Assembly (NCBI GenBank): GCA_900546065.1
Contig: URBK01000014.1
Span: 1-64,000, forward strand
Source of the DNA: an uncultured Alistipes sp.
Lineage (GTDB): Bacteria > Bacteroidota > Bacteroidia > Bacteroidales > Rikenellaceae
Length of the DNA stretch: 64,000 nucleotides
Direction of reading: 5' to 3'
Positions 34,229 through 43,007 of this stretch are shown piece after piece. The notes under the pieces were generated by a model. It ran no database searches. It was not told where the DNA came from and saw only the letters and a list, made by a program, of their open reading frames with translations. Made by a program: the position numbers and the translations under genes. Every line of letters begins with the position of its first letter. Position 1 is the first letter of the stretch.

Positions 34229-35633
34229 GACGGAATTTATAATTCATGGCCACGGTCAGCGCCGCGGTAACGACAACTGCAAGGCCGTATGCCAGCGGAC
34301 GGTTCTCCATACCGAAGAACTGCCCCGAAACGAATACGAAGCTCGAACAGATGAAGGTCATGAATACCGCCACGGGCATCACCACCCACATATTGGCCCG
34401 ACGTTGATAGAGGTATGCGGCGATTGTCCACAGCACAACCGTAGCCAGTGCTTGGTTTGTCCACGCGAAGTATCGCCACACCACGTCGAAATCGACAAAT
34501 GTGATCGCCACGCCCACGGCAAAGAGCGGCACGCTGATCATCAGACGGCGCGCGATGCTGCGCTGCTCGATATGGAAGACGTCGGCTATGATGAGTCGGG
34601 CCGAACGGAACGCCGTATCGCCCGAGGTGACGGGGGCCGCGACCACACCCAAGACGGCAAGGATGCCGCCCACGGCACCCAGAGTCGTTGTCGAGACGGT
34701 ATTTACGACCCATGCGGCGTTGTTGCCGTGATCGGCCAGCGCCGCCGCCAGACCGTCCGCACCCGAGAAGAAGGCCATGGCTATGGTCGCCCAGATAAGG
34801 GCTATGACCGACTCGGCTATCATGGCGCCATAGAACACCGTGCGGCATTCGCGCTCGTTGTTCACGCAGCGTGCCATCAGCGGCGACTGCGTGGCGTGGA
34901 AGCCCGAGATGGCGCCGCAGGCGATGGTTATAAAGAGTGTCGGGATGATGGGCAGCGAGTGGGCGTCGATCTGGAAGTTATGGAAGGTGGTCATCTCCGG
35001 CACCTCATACTTTCCGAATACGATCACCCCCAACAGCCCCAGAGCCATGAATATGAGGGCCGCACCGAACAGCGGGTAGATCTTGCCGATGATCTTGTCG
35101 ATGGGCAGCAGCGTCGCCACGAAGTAGTATATGATGATGATTGCGATCCACCACCAGTACGACACGGCGGGGATCATCTCACCCAGAATACTTGCGGGCG
35201 AGCGCAGGAACACCACTCCCACCAATATGAGCAGCAGCACCGAGAATACGCGCATGAACTGCCGCGCGCCGCCGCCCAAATAGCGGCCTATGATCTCGGG
35301 GATGCTCAGGCCGTCGTTGCGGACGAGTATGACGCCCGAGATGAAGTCGTGCATGGCGCCCATGAATATTCCGCCGAAGGTTATCCAGAGGAAGGCCACG
35401 GGACCGAAGCAGGCGCCCATGATGGCGCCGAAGATGGGGCCTATGCCGGCAATGTTGAGCAGCTGTATGAGGAACGTACGCCACAGAGGCATGGGGACAT
35501 AGTCCACGCCGTCGCAAAGGCGTTTGGAGGGCACCTCGGCCGCAGGGTCTATGCGGCAGACCCGCTCCAGATAGCGGCCATAGGTGAAATATGCCGTCAC
35601 AAGGAGGGCCAGACAGACGAAAAAAGTTATCAT
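34206..35633 (-). CDS. cstA: Carbon starvation protein A, peptide/pyruvate transporter
   Basis: 475 residues with about 13 membrane segments; short-form CstA. Family blocks are NIAGIGPIFGAIMGACFGPVAFLWITFGGIFMGAMHDF near the N-terminus and ISGFHATQSPLMARC in the middle. Homologues import peptides or pyruvate. The start at MITFFVCLALL was preferred over an upstream Met that would add a basic 27-residue leader. First gene of a minus-strand run continuing through four downstream genes with gaps under 45 bp. Confidence 0.92.
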   Translation of the reverse strand: MITFFVCLALLVTAYFTYGRYLERVCRIDPAAEVPSKRLCDGVDYVPMPLWRTFLIQLLNIAGIGPIFGAIMGACFGPVAFLWITFGGIFMGAMHDFISGVILVRNDGLSIPEIIGRYLGGGARQFMRVFSVLLLILVGVVFLRSPASILGEMIPAVSYWWWIAIIIIYYFVATLLPIDKIIGKIYPLFGAALIFMALGLLGVIVFGKYEVPEMTTFHNFQIDAHSLPIIPTLFITIACGAISGFHATQSPLMARCVNNERECRTVFYGAMIAESVIALIWATIAMAFFSGADGLAAALADHGNNAAWVVNTVSTTTLGAVGGILAVLGVVAAPVTSGDTAFRSARLIIADVFHIEQRSIARRLMISVPLFAVGVAITFVDFDVVWRYFAWTNQALATVVLWTIAAYLYQRRANMWVVMPVAVFMTFICSSFVFVSGQFFGMENRPLAYGLAVVVTAALTVAMNYKFRRDGKFLG

Positions 35634-35774
35634 AGAGTAAGGATTTTGTCGGTATCTCAATGCGAAAATAATAATTTTTCGCGGAAAACGATATTTTTTC
35701 GGCCCAACATGCACGAACTTTGAAAATAATTACGATATTTGCACCCGAAAACAGACCACGTGTCTGCGCAGGCT

Positions 35775-35846
35775 GCCGAATTAGCTCAGTGGTAGAGCAC
35801 TTCACTCGTAATGAAGGGGTCCCGAGTTCAAGTCTCGGATTCGGCT
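35775..35846 (+). tRNA. tRNA-Thr(CGT)
   Basis: Class I cloverleaf. Acceptor GCCGAAT (35775-35781) pairs with ATTCGGC (35839-35845), discriminator T at 35846. Anticodon stem CTTCA/TGAAG; anticodon CGT at 35807-35809, decoding ACG. T loop TTCAAGT. The CCA end is not encoded. A terminator follows 11 bp downstream. Confidence 0.95.
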
Positions 35847-36186
35847 CTCGAAACCCGAACATCCGCAACATCATTGCGGATGTTTTTTTATTGCCGCACA
35901 ACGACTTTTTGGCTTTCCAGCCGGCGGCTCCTCCTCTCGGAAAAATCACCCCCGCGGCACTCTCATGCAATCATATTCACGTCGCAGATACGGTCGGCGG
36001 CGCGTTTTTTGCCATACATTTCACAGATAGGCACGGCCTCTTTGCAGCAAAAATACGCATAAACCGCTGCGTATGGGATTTTTTACGTATATTCGAATTG
36101 TATTCATGCAGTTGCCGCGCCGAGACCGACACTCGGACAAAGAACAGGACACACGGACAAAAAACAGACTATATAAAACCGACACT
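35847..36186 (+). other. Region between tRNA-Thr and the choloylglycine-hydrolase gene
   Basis: 340 bp without a gene. It holds the tRNA terminator (35858-35889) and a -7-like TATATTCG at 36087-36094 that may serve the downstream gene. Nothing else is recognisable. Confidence 0.5.
35858..35889 (+). terminator. tRNA-Thr terminator
   Basis: 11-bp perfect stem AACATCCGCAA/TTGCGGATGTT, followed by five T. Confidence 0.9.
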
Positions 36187-37260
36187 ATGAAAAAGATCAT
36201 CATCCTCACGCTTGCGGCCGTTCTTGCCGCCGCCCTGCAGACCGACGCCTGCACGGGCATCACGCTCCGCGTGCCCGACCGCGGCACGGTCGTGGCCCGC
36301 ACCATCGAGTGGGGCGGCAGCGACCTCAACAGCCGTTACGTCGTGGTGCCGCGCGGATACCGCCAGCACTCGATGCTCCCCGACCAGAAGAAGGGCATGC
36401 TCATGCCATCTCGGTACGGATATGTGGGACTCGCCGTCGAGATGGAGCAGTTCGTCGCCGAGGGCATAAACGAGGCGGGACTCTCGGCCGGACTCTTCTA
36501 CTTCCCCGACTACGGGCGATATGAGGAGTACGACCCCGCGCTGGCATCTTCATCGGTGGCCGACCTGCAGCTCGTGGCGTGGATGCTCGGCGGATATGCC
36601 ACCGTCGACGAGGTAATGCGGGCCCTGCGCGGCATCCACATCGTAGGGCTCGACCCCCGCGCCTCGACCGTACACTGGCGCATAACCGACACCACGGGAC
36701 GGCAGGTGGTACTCGAGATAGTCGACGGACACATGCAGTTCTTCGACAGCCGTTTGGGCGTGCTGACAAACTCCCCGGGATACGAGTGGCAGATGACCAA
36801 CCTCAACAACTACGTCAACCTCTACGCCGGCGCCGCCCCCGACAAGGAGTTCGGCGCGGTACGTCTGGCACCCTTCGGCGCCGGCAGCGGCATGCTCGGC
36901 ATCCCGGGTGACGTGACGCCCCCGTCGCGGTTCGTGCGCGCGGCATTCTATCAGGTGACGGCGCCGCCGCGAAACACAACCCTCGAGGCCGTAATGCAGG
37001 GTTTCCAGATACTCAGCAACTTCGACATACCCATAGGCACGGAGTTCGCCGCGGGCAAGATCCCGGCCGACATACCGAGCGCCACACAATGGACCTCGGC
37101 CACCGACATCGCCGCCCGCAAGATCTATTACCGCACCATGTACAACAGCGCCATACGCTGTATCGACCTTGCACAGATAGACTTCGGCACTATAACCTAC
37201 CGCAGCGAGCCGCTCGACGAGCAGAAGAGCCAGCCCGTCATCAACGTCGAGATACGGTAG
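36187..37260 (+). CDS. Choloylglycine hydrolase family (bile salt hydrolase/penicillin V acylase-like)
   Basis: 357 residues: an N-terminal nucleophile hydrolase. The signal peptide is followed directly by the nucleophile, DACTGI with Cys22. Active-site landmarks: VVARTIEW (Arg38; the following acidic position is Glu41 where BSHs have Asp), GINEAGLSAGLFYFPDY, LTNSPGYEWQMTNLNNY (the Asn of the oxyanion region) and PPSRFVRAAF (Arg). These fit a Gram-negative BSH/PVA-type amidase exported to the periplasm. Bile-salt deconjugation would suit a gut bacterium, but N-acyl-amine or lactone substrates are possible. Confidence 0.85.
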   Translation: MKKIIILTLAAVLAAALQTDACTGITLRVPDRGTVVARTIEWGGSDLNSRYVVVPRGYRQHSMLPDQKKGMLMPSRYGYVGLAVEMEQFVAEGINEAGLSAGLFYFPDYGRYEEYDPALASSSVADLQLVAWMLGGYATVDEVMRALRGIHIVGLDPRASTVHWRITDTTGRQVVLEIVDGHMQFFDSRLGVLTNSPGYEWQMTNLNNYVNLYAGAAPDKEFGAVRLAPFGAGSGMLGIPGDVTPPSRFVRAAFYQVTAPPRNTTLEAVMQGFQILSNFDIPIGTEFAAGKIPADIPSATQWTSATDIAARKIYYRTMYNSAIRCIDLAQIDFGTITYRSEPLDEQKSQPVINVEIR

Positions 37261-37331
37261 TGTCACGGCATATCGCACGCCTTACGGGCGAAAAACCCGA
37301 CGCAAAAGGGTACGGATCGACGAAAAAGTGT

Positions 37332-37339
37332 TAATTTTG
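37332..37339 (+). promoter_or_regulatory. -7 element in front of the GH92 gene
   Basis: TAATTTTG, full consensus, no -33 TTG. The hairpin terminator of the upstream gene begins 4 bp downstream of it. Confidence 0.45.
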
Positions 37340-37342
37340 TAA

Positions 37343-37372
37343 GCGGTGGCGCCACATGCGCCGCCGCTTTTT
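37343..37372 (+). terminator. Hairpin with U-tract between BSH-like and GH92 genes
   Basis: 10-bp stem GCGGTGGCGC/GCGCCGCCGC (one G-T), five T. It ends transcription of the upstream gene. If the -7 element at 37332 is used, the same hairpin is the 5' end of the GH92 mRNA. Confidence 0.75.
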
Positions 37373-37392
37373 CACTACACTCCCTACCTGAC

Positions 37393-39636
37393 ATGAACGA
37401 AACAAAAGCCTCAACCGTCGGCGGCCGTATTATTGTAACGGCTGTCGCTTCGATCGCGCTGCTCGCCTCAGCGTGCGGTCCCGACCGTGAAAAGGTCGAC
37501 TATGTAAATACCCGCATCGGCAACATAAGCCACCTGCTCGTGCCGACCTATCCGACGACGCACCTGCCCAACTCGATGCTGCGCATGATCCCCGACCACA
37601 ACGAGTTCACCACGGACCGCATGGGGGGCCTGCCGCTCAACGTCCCCTCGCACCGCAACGGCAGCGTGCTGATGATGATGCCCTACTGCGGCGCGGCCGA
37701 GGGCCTGACGCGCAACATGAGCTACCGCTACGATCAGGAGCACTCCACGCCCGCACGCTATACGGTCTATCTTGACGACTACGGCATCGTCACCGACTTC
37801 GTGCCTGCAGCCAAGGCCGCGATCTTCTCATGCACGTTCGAGCAGCCGGGAGGCCGGTACATACAGATCGCATCCTCCGGCGGCGAGATCCACGGCGAGG
37901 GCAACGCCATGTGGGGATATGACAACTACCGCGGCATAAAACAATACTTCTATCTGGAGTTCGACTCCGCGCCCGAAGCCTTCGCCGCATCTGCGGCCGA
38001 TGTCAACAGCGCCCGCTTTGCCGAGAGCACGCAGTGCGTCAAGGCCCGCTACGGCATCTCGTACATCGACGTCGAGCAGGCGGAGCGCAACCTGCGCGAG
38101 CAGATCGGCTCTTGGGATATGGACGCCATGGAGCGCGACGCCCGCACGGCATGGAACAACGTCTTGGGCCGCATCGATGTCGAGGGCGGCACCGAGGACC
38201 AGCAGATAACCTTCTATACGGCCCTCTACCGCTGCCATGAACGTATGGTATGCATATCGGAGGACGGACGTTACTTCAGCGCCTTCGACGGCAAGGTGCA
38301 TGACGACGAGGGGACACCATTCTGGACCGACGACTGGGTGTGGGATACGTACCACGCCCTGCATCCGCTGCAGACGATCCTCGACCCGGAGGCCGAGCAG
38401 CAGAAGATCGAATCCTACATACGCATGTACGAGCAGTCGGGATGGATGCCCACATTTCCCTGCATCTTCGGCGACGCCCACTGCATGAACGGCAACCACT
38501 CGGCCGCCGTCTTTGCCGACGCCCTCTGCAAGGGGCTCGACTTCGATGTGGAGCGCGCCTATGAGGGTATCCGCCATACGGTTCTCAACGAGACGATGAT
38601 ACCGTGGGTGCGCGCCCCCAAGACCGAACTCGACGACTTCTACCACGCCAACGGCTGGTTCCCCGCCCTGCACCCGGGCGAGCAGGAGAGCGTCGCCGCC
38701 GTCACGGGAGGCGAACGCCGTCAGGCCGTGGCCGTGACGCTGGCAGCATCGTACGACGACTGGTGCATCTCGCGTCTGGCGCAGCACCTCGGCCGCAGCG
38801 AGGAGTATGACTTCCATCTCGGCCGCAGTTTCAACTACCGCAACCTCTTCAACCGCCAGACGGGATTCTTCCATCCGAAGGATGCCGCCGGCGAGTTCAT
38901 CGAGCCATTCGACTACATCTTCTCCGGCGGTCTGGGCGCACGCGACTACTATGACGAGAACAATGCGTGGACATACATCTGGGACGTACACCACAACATC
39001 GCCGACCTCATCGCCCTCTTCGGCGGGGAGAAGCCATTTGCCGACAAGCTCGACCGTCTCTTTGCCGAGGGGCTGCACACATCCAAGTGGCAATACTACT
39101 CGAAGCTGCCCGACTCGTCGGGCAATGTCGGACAATATGTCATGGGTAACGAGCCGAGCTTCCACATACCCTACCTCTACAATTATGCCCGCCGCCCGTG
39201 GCAGACGCAGAAACGTATCCGCATGCTTATGGAGAGTTGGTTCCGCAACGACCTGATGGGCATCTGCGGCGACGAGGACGGCGGCGGAATGTCGGCCTTC
39301 TACGTCTTCTCGGCCATGGGATTCTATCCCGTGACGGCAGGCATGCCCTACTACGTCATCGGCAGCCCGATATTCGACCGCGTCACCATACACCTCGACA
39401 ACGGCAAGACCTTCACCCTCATCGCCCGAAACAACTCGGCCGACAACAAGTACATACAGTCGGCGCGCCTGAACGGCAAACCCTACGACAAGAGTTACTT
39501 CTCGCACGAGGATCTGATGGCGGGCGGCACACTGGAGCTCACGATGGGCAACCGCCCCTGCCTCACATGGGCCGTGGCGGAGGATTCGGTACCTCCATCG
39601 GAGGGATCCGGCATGCGGCCCATGAGCGGCAGGTAG
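37393..39636 (+). CDS. GH92 alpha-mannosidase lipoprotein
   Basis: 747 residues, normal for GH92 calcium-dependent alpha-mannosidases that trim host or yeast mannans. A lipoprotein signal ends in LLASAC. The N-terminal beta-sandwich begins VDYVNTRIGN. In the (alpha/alpha)6 catalytic domain are WTDDWVWDTYHALHPLQ, GNEPSFHIPYLYNYA (catalytic Glu) and GDEDGGGMSAFYVFSAMGFYPV (catalytic-base Asp region). Probably periplasmic or surface-anchored. No Sus pair is nearby, so it is not part of a typical utilisation locus in this window. Confidence 0.93.
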   Translation: MNETKASTVGGRIIVTAVASIALLASACGPDREKVDYVNTRIGNISHLLVPTYPTTHLPNSMLRMIPDHNEFTTDRMGGLPLNVPSHRNGSVLMMMPYCGAAEGLTRNMSYRYDQEHSTPARYTVYLDDYGIVTDFVPAAKAAIFSCTFEQPGGRYIQIASSGGEIHGEGNAMWGYDNYRGIKQYFYLEFDSAPEAFAASAADVNSARFAESTQCVKARYGISYIDVEQAERNLREQIGSWDMDAMERDARTAWNNVLGRIDVEGGTEDQQITFYTALYRCHERMVCISEDGRYFSAFDGKVHDDEGTPFWTDDWVWDTYHALHPLQTILDPEAEQQKIESYIRMYEQSGWMPTFPCIFGDAHCMNGNHSAAVFADALCKGLDFDVERAYEGIRHTVLNETMIPWVRAPKTELDDFYHANGWFPALHPGEQESVAAVTGGERRQAVAVTLAASYDDWCISRLAQHLGRSEEYDFHLGRSFNYRNLFNRQTGFFHPKDAAGEFIEPFDYIFSGGLGARDYYDENNAWTYIWDVHHNIADLIALFGGEKPFADKLDRLFAEGLHTSKWQYYSKLPDSSGNVGQYVMGNEPSFHIPYLYNYARRPWQTQKRIRMLMESWFRNDLMGICGDEDGGGMSAFYVFSAMGFYPVTAGMPYYVIGSPIFDRVTIHLDNGKTFTLIARNNSADNKYIQSARLNGKPYDKSYFSHEDLMAGGTLELTMGNRPCLTWAVAEDSVPPSEGSGMRPMSGR

Positions 39637-39714
39637 GACTCGCGCGGCCGACGGCATAACATACCGCATACAAGGTAACGACAAGGTATATATACAATAA
39701 AAGATTTACGAAAG

Positions 39715-40749
39715 ATGTACCATTTCGACAGCGACTACATGGAGGGTGCGCATCCCGCGATACTGGAGCGCCTGACCGCCATCAATTTCGACAAACACGA
39801 CGGCTACGGCTGTGACTCTATATGTGACTCGGCGCGTGCACGCATACGCGAAGCGTGCGGTGCGCCCGGGGCCGAGGTTCATCTGCTTACGGGCGGCACC
39901 CAGACCAACGCCACCATGATCAAGGCTCTGCTGCGCCCCTTCGAGGGCGCTGTGGCGGCCGATACGGGACATATAAATATCCACGAGGCGGGCGCCGTCG
40001 AGGCTACGGGACACAAGGTCCTTCCCCTGCCCCACACCGACGGCAAACTCTGCGCCGAGACCGTCGCACGATATATCGACGACTTTCGCGCCGACGGCAA
40101 CCGCGACCACATGGTATGGCCCGGCATGGTATACATATCGCAACCGACGGAGTACGGAACCCTCTACACGCTCGACGAGCTGGAGGCGCTGAGCCGCGTA
40201 TGCCGCAGCCGCTCGATACCGCTCTACATGGACGGTGCGCGTCTGGGATATGCTCTCGCAGCACCGGCGTGCGACATGACCCTGCGCGACGTAGCACGCC
40301 TGTGCGACATATTCTATATCGGCGGCACCAAGTGCGGCGCCCTGCTGGGCGAGGCCGTCGTCATACCCCGCGCGGGCCTCATACCCCACCTCTTCACCAC
40401 CATCAAGCAGCAGGGCGCCCTGCTGGCCAAGGGTTGGGTCCTCGGCGTGCAGTTCGACACGCTCTTCACAGACGGGCTATACCTCGACATCGCACGCGAG
40501 GCCATCGACACGGCCGCACGTCTGGCCGACGGCCTCGCGGCAGCGGGCTTCCGCACGGCATTCCAGCCCCTCACCAACCAGATATTCCTGCGGCTCGACC
40601 CCGAAAGCCTCCAGACTCTCGCCGCCGTTACCACATTCAGCCCGTGGGAGAAGCTCGCCGACGGCACGCAGATCGTACGTCTGGCCACCAGCTGGGCCAC
40701 GCAGATGGAGGAGATAGAGGCATTTTTGGCGGAACTCGGGCGCAAATAG
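39715..40749 (+). CDS. Low-specificity threonine aldolase
   Basis: 344-residue fold-type I PLP enzyme splitting threonine or allo-threonine to glycine and acetaldehyde. The N-terminal DYMEGAHPAILERL and the TGGTQTNATM PLP-phosphate block are present, YMDGARLGYAL holds the Asp that contacts the pyridine ring, and FYIGGTKCGAL contains the Schiff-base Lys. The family is shared with beta-eliminating lyases, so exact specificity is uncertain. It lies 78 bp after the GH92 gene with no obvious promoter of its own. Confidence 0.88.
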   Translation: MYHFDSDYMEGAHPAILERLTAINFDKHDGYGCDSICDSARARIREACGAPGAEVHLLTGGTQTNATMIKALLRPFEGAVAADTGHINIHEAGAVEATGHKVLPLPHTDGKLCAETVARYIDDFRADGNRDHMVWPGMVYISQPTEYGTLYTLDELEALSRVCRSRSIPLYMDGARLGYALAAPACDMTLRDVARLCDIFYIGGTKCGALLGEAVVIPRAGLIPHLFTTIKQQGALLAKGWVLGVQFDTLFTDGLYLDIAREAIDTAARLADGLAAAGFRTAFQPLTNQIFLRLDPESLQTLAAVTTFSPWEKLADGTQIVRLATSWATQMEEIEAFLAELGRK

Positions 40750-40823
40750 AGAAAAAAAACGCATTGCGCGATATATTTAATCAAAAATATTACATCAAAA
40801 TAGGTTCTTGTTGTTTTTTTTAT

Positions 40824-40831
40824 TATATTTG
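40824..40831 (+). promoter_or_regulatory. -7 element of the TPR gene
   Basis: TATATTTG, full consensus, in a T-rich context 28 bp before the ATG at 40859. No spaced -33 TTG. Confidence 0.5.
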
Positions 40832-40858
40832 TTATGCGATAATAAAAGCAGCAGGCCT

Positions 40859-41968
40859 ATGAAAACCGTTCGACTACTTACAGCAGTATTTCTCCTGTGG
40901 ACGGTGCCGGCACTCGCGCAGACCGAGGTCAACAGGATTTACGACGCCTCCGAGATGATGGACAACATCGAGGTGGCAAAGAGCATGGAGGTATTCGGCA
41001 GAGCCCTCTCGTCGTATTCGCAGAGCTACCTCACCAACTATGAGTTGGGATACGCCTACTACCTTCAGGAGGACTATACCCGTGCCGGACGTATCTTCAG
41101 CCGCCTATCACGCGACATGTCGGTCGACGACCGGCTCTATCAGGTATGGGGAAACAGCTACGCCGACCGCGGAAACGACCGCAAGGCCGAGAAGATATAC
41201 CGCCGCGGCCTCAAGGCATTCCCCCACTCGGGAGCCCTGCACATGGAGCTCGGAGCCCTCGCATTCAAGGACAAACGCTACGACGAGGCCCTCATGTACT
41301 TCGAGCGCGGCATAGAGCTCGACCCCTCGTATCCCGACAACTACTGGCGTGCCGCCGGAATATACCTCAGCTCGCCCGAATCGGTCTGGGGGATGATCTA
41401 TGGCGAGATATATATGAATATGGTGTGCAACGGCGAACAGAACATGGAGGTGAGCCGTCTGCTGGCCGAGGCATACGACTCGAACATCTGGCACGAGAAG
41501 AACGACAGCGGGCAGGATCTCATATACATAAGTTTCTCGGAAAACAACTCGATATGGTACGACGAGACCCTCAAGGTGATGCGCTTCCCGTACGGCGTGG
41601 CCGTATATGAGCCCACGCTGGGCAATGCCGTAGTCAAGGTGGGGCTGCCGCCATTCTCGGTCGACAATCTCTGCCGCATACGCGACATCTTCGTCGACGA
41701 ATACTTCTCCGAACCGAACGACTACGGATACGTATATCCCAACCTGCTTTTCGACCGCCAGCGCCAGATCAAACAGGCGGGACACATGGAGGCATACAGC
41801 CGTTGGATCCTGCGCGGGAGCGACCCCGAAGCATTCAATGAGTGGTGTGCCGACAACAAAGAGCAGTGGCGCGCCTTCGTCGAGTGGTTCAACTCCCACG
41901 AACTCACCGTCGACGACGAACACAACTTCCGCAGTTGGCAATACACCGCCAAGCTCCCCGACAAATAA
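40859..41968 (+). CDS. Exported tetratricopeptide-repeat protein
   Basis: 369 residues with a signal peptide ending ALAQ. Three to four TPR motifs occupy about residues 25-160 (NYELGYAYYLQEDYTRAGRIFSRL, VWGNSYADRGNDRKAEKIYRRGL, LHMELGALAFKDKRYDEALMYFERGIELDP). The C-terminal 180 residues form a separate domain without a recognised name, rich in Tyr, Asp and Trp. Periplasmic scaffold role is possible. No terminator is visible directly after it; the next plus-strand terminator is about 1 kb downstream at 42975. Confidence 0.8.
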   Translation: MKTVRLLTAVFLLWTVPALAQTEVNRIYDASEMMDNIEVAKSMEVFGRALSSYSQSYLTNYELGYAYYLQEDYTRAGRIFSRLSRDMSVDDRLYQVWGNSYADRGNDRKAEKIYRRGLKAFPHSGALHMELGALAFKDKRYDEALMYFERGIELDPSYPDNYWRAAGIYLSSPESVWGMIYGEIYMNMVCNGEQNMEVSRLLAEAYDSNIWHEKNDSGQDLIYISFSENNSIWYDETLKVMRFPYGVAVYEPTLGNAVVKVGLPPFSVDNLCRIRDIFVDEYFSEPNDYGYVYPNLLFDRQRQIKQAGHMEAYSRWILRGSDPEAFNEWCADNKEQWRAFVEWFNSHELTVDDEHNFRSWQYTAKLPDK

Positions 41969-42088
41969 CGTCGTCTACCGCCCGAGGGCAGAGAGGAAGG
42001 AATGCAGAGGAACCGAGGGCGAGAGGGTGTGAATGAGGGTGAGAGGAATAGAAAGAGGACGTGAGAGAAGAAGGAAGAGGGGCGAGAA

Positions 42089-42177
42089 GAGAGCAAGAAG
42101 AAGGCGAGGAGAGAGCAAGGAGAGGAGGCAGGAGAGAGCGAGAAGGGTGCAAGGAGAGAGCAAGGAGAGAAAGTACA
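42089..42177 (+). repeat. Four degenerate ~22-bp polypurine tandem repeats
   Basis: The core GAGAGC(A/G)AG starts at 42089, 42111, 42134 and 42156, giving periods of 22, 23 and 22 bp. A weaker fifth copy (GAAAGCAAG) is at 42182. Confidence 0.65.
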
Positions 42178-42885
42178 AGGGGAAAGCAAGAACAAGGAGA
42201 GAGAAAAGGATTTGATGGTAAGAATATAATAGATTTGGGGTTGACCCTACCAAGCATAATAATTATATATAATGGGGATGCGGAGAGATGGTGCCACATA
42301 ATGCAATTCATGACATGGAAGGATGATTGAGGTACTATTTTGGACGTAGAAACATACAGAGAGAAGTTGTAGATTTATCGGAAAGGATCGGTACCACTCT
42401 TCGCTCCCCTTCCCCGACCGACGGGGCCGGATAACGAACATGCGGCAAAAGGGGCTGATACAAAAACAGTGAACGGTACGGCACGGGAAGAATGAAAAAC
42501 TCCGTAAAGTATATAAGCATATACAGGGAGGCATGGGTATGACATAGAGGTATGTGTATGGAATAGAGGCAAGGCTAAATAGGCATACGGCAAGAGATGA
42601 AAAACAAGATAAGAGATTCACGATACAAACAAACATATAAAGCAACAGATAAATAGAGACACGGGACAAGGAGAGGGCTCTGCATAGCGTTCGGGCGGCA
42701 ATGGATGCAATCGGGTAAACGAAAATTCTTTTGGACGAAAAACATCTGGATACAAACGATCATATGCAATTCATTGGACGCAGATAAGGAGGTTACGATA
42801 GCCGCACAACGCTTTTGGATGCAAGGAGAAGAGATTACAGGGTAAAACGGCGGACAGCCCTCTCCCGTCCCATTTAAGACCCGAC

Positions 42886-42927
42886 CCGCATACATATCTA
42901 TCCTATCCGCACACATATCTATTCCAT
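42886..42927. repeat. 21-bp tandem duplication
   Basis: Two adjacent 21-bp units (42886-42906 and 42907-42927) identical at 18 of 21 positions, sharing the core CATATCTAT. Confidence 0.7.
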
Positions 42928-42974
42928 AAGGTGACCACACGCAGCGGCTCGTCCGCCGTGTATCGCTATACACC

Positions 42975-43007
42975 CTCCCCGCAACGTTGATTGCGGGGAG
43001 ATTTTTT
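42975..43007 (+). terminator. Strong plus-strand terminator at the end of the gene-free region
   Basis: 10-bp perfect stem CTCCCCGCAA/TTGCGGGGAG, 6-nt loop, then A and six T. There is no matching U-tract on the minus strand. The nearest upstream plus-strand gene ends 1 kb earlier. Confidence 0.88.

Noticed and set aside
42061..42330. An 89-codon Arg/Glu/Gly-rich frame in the polypurine tract
   Set aside because: Composition follows directly from GA-rich DNA (AGA, GAG, GGA, AAG codons). It runs out of the tract into unrelated sequence and shows no codon bias like the real genes. The minus-strand Ser/Leu/Phe-rich frames there are its complement.
42247..42973. Two Cys/Leu-rich minus-strand frames (140 and 132 codons)
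   Set aside because: They have no signal peptide logic, domain or promoter, and are best explained by pyrimidine-rich DNA in the gene-free region.
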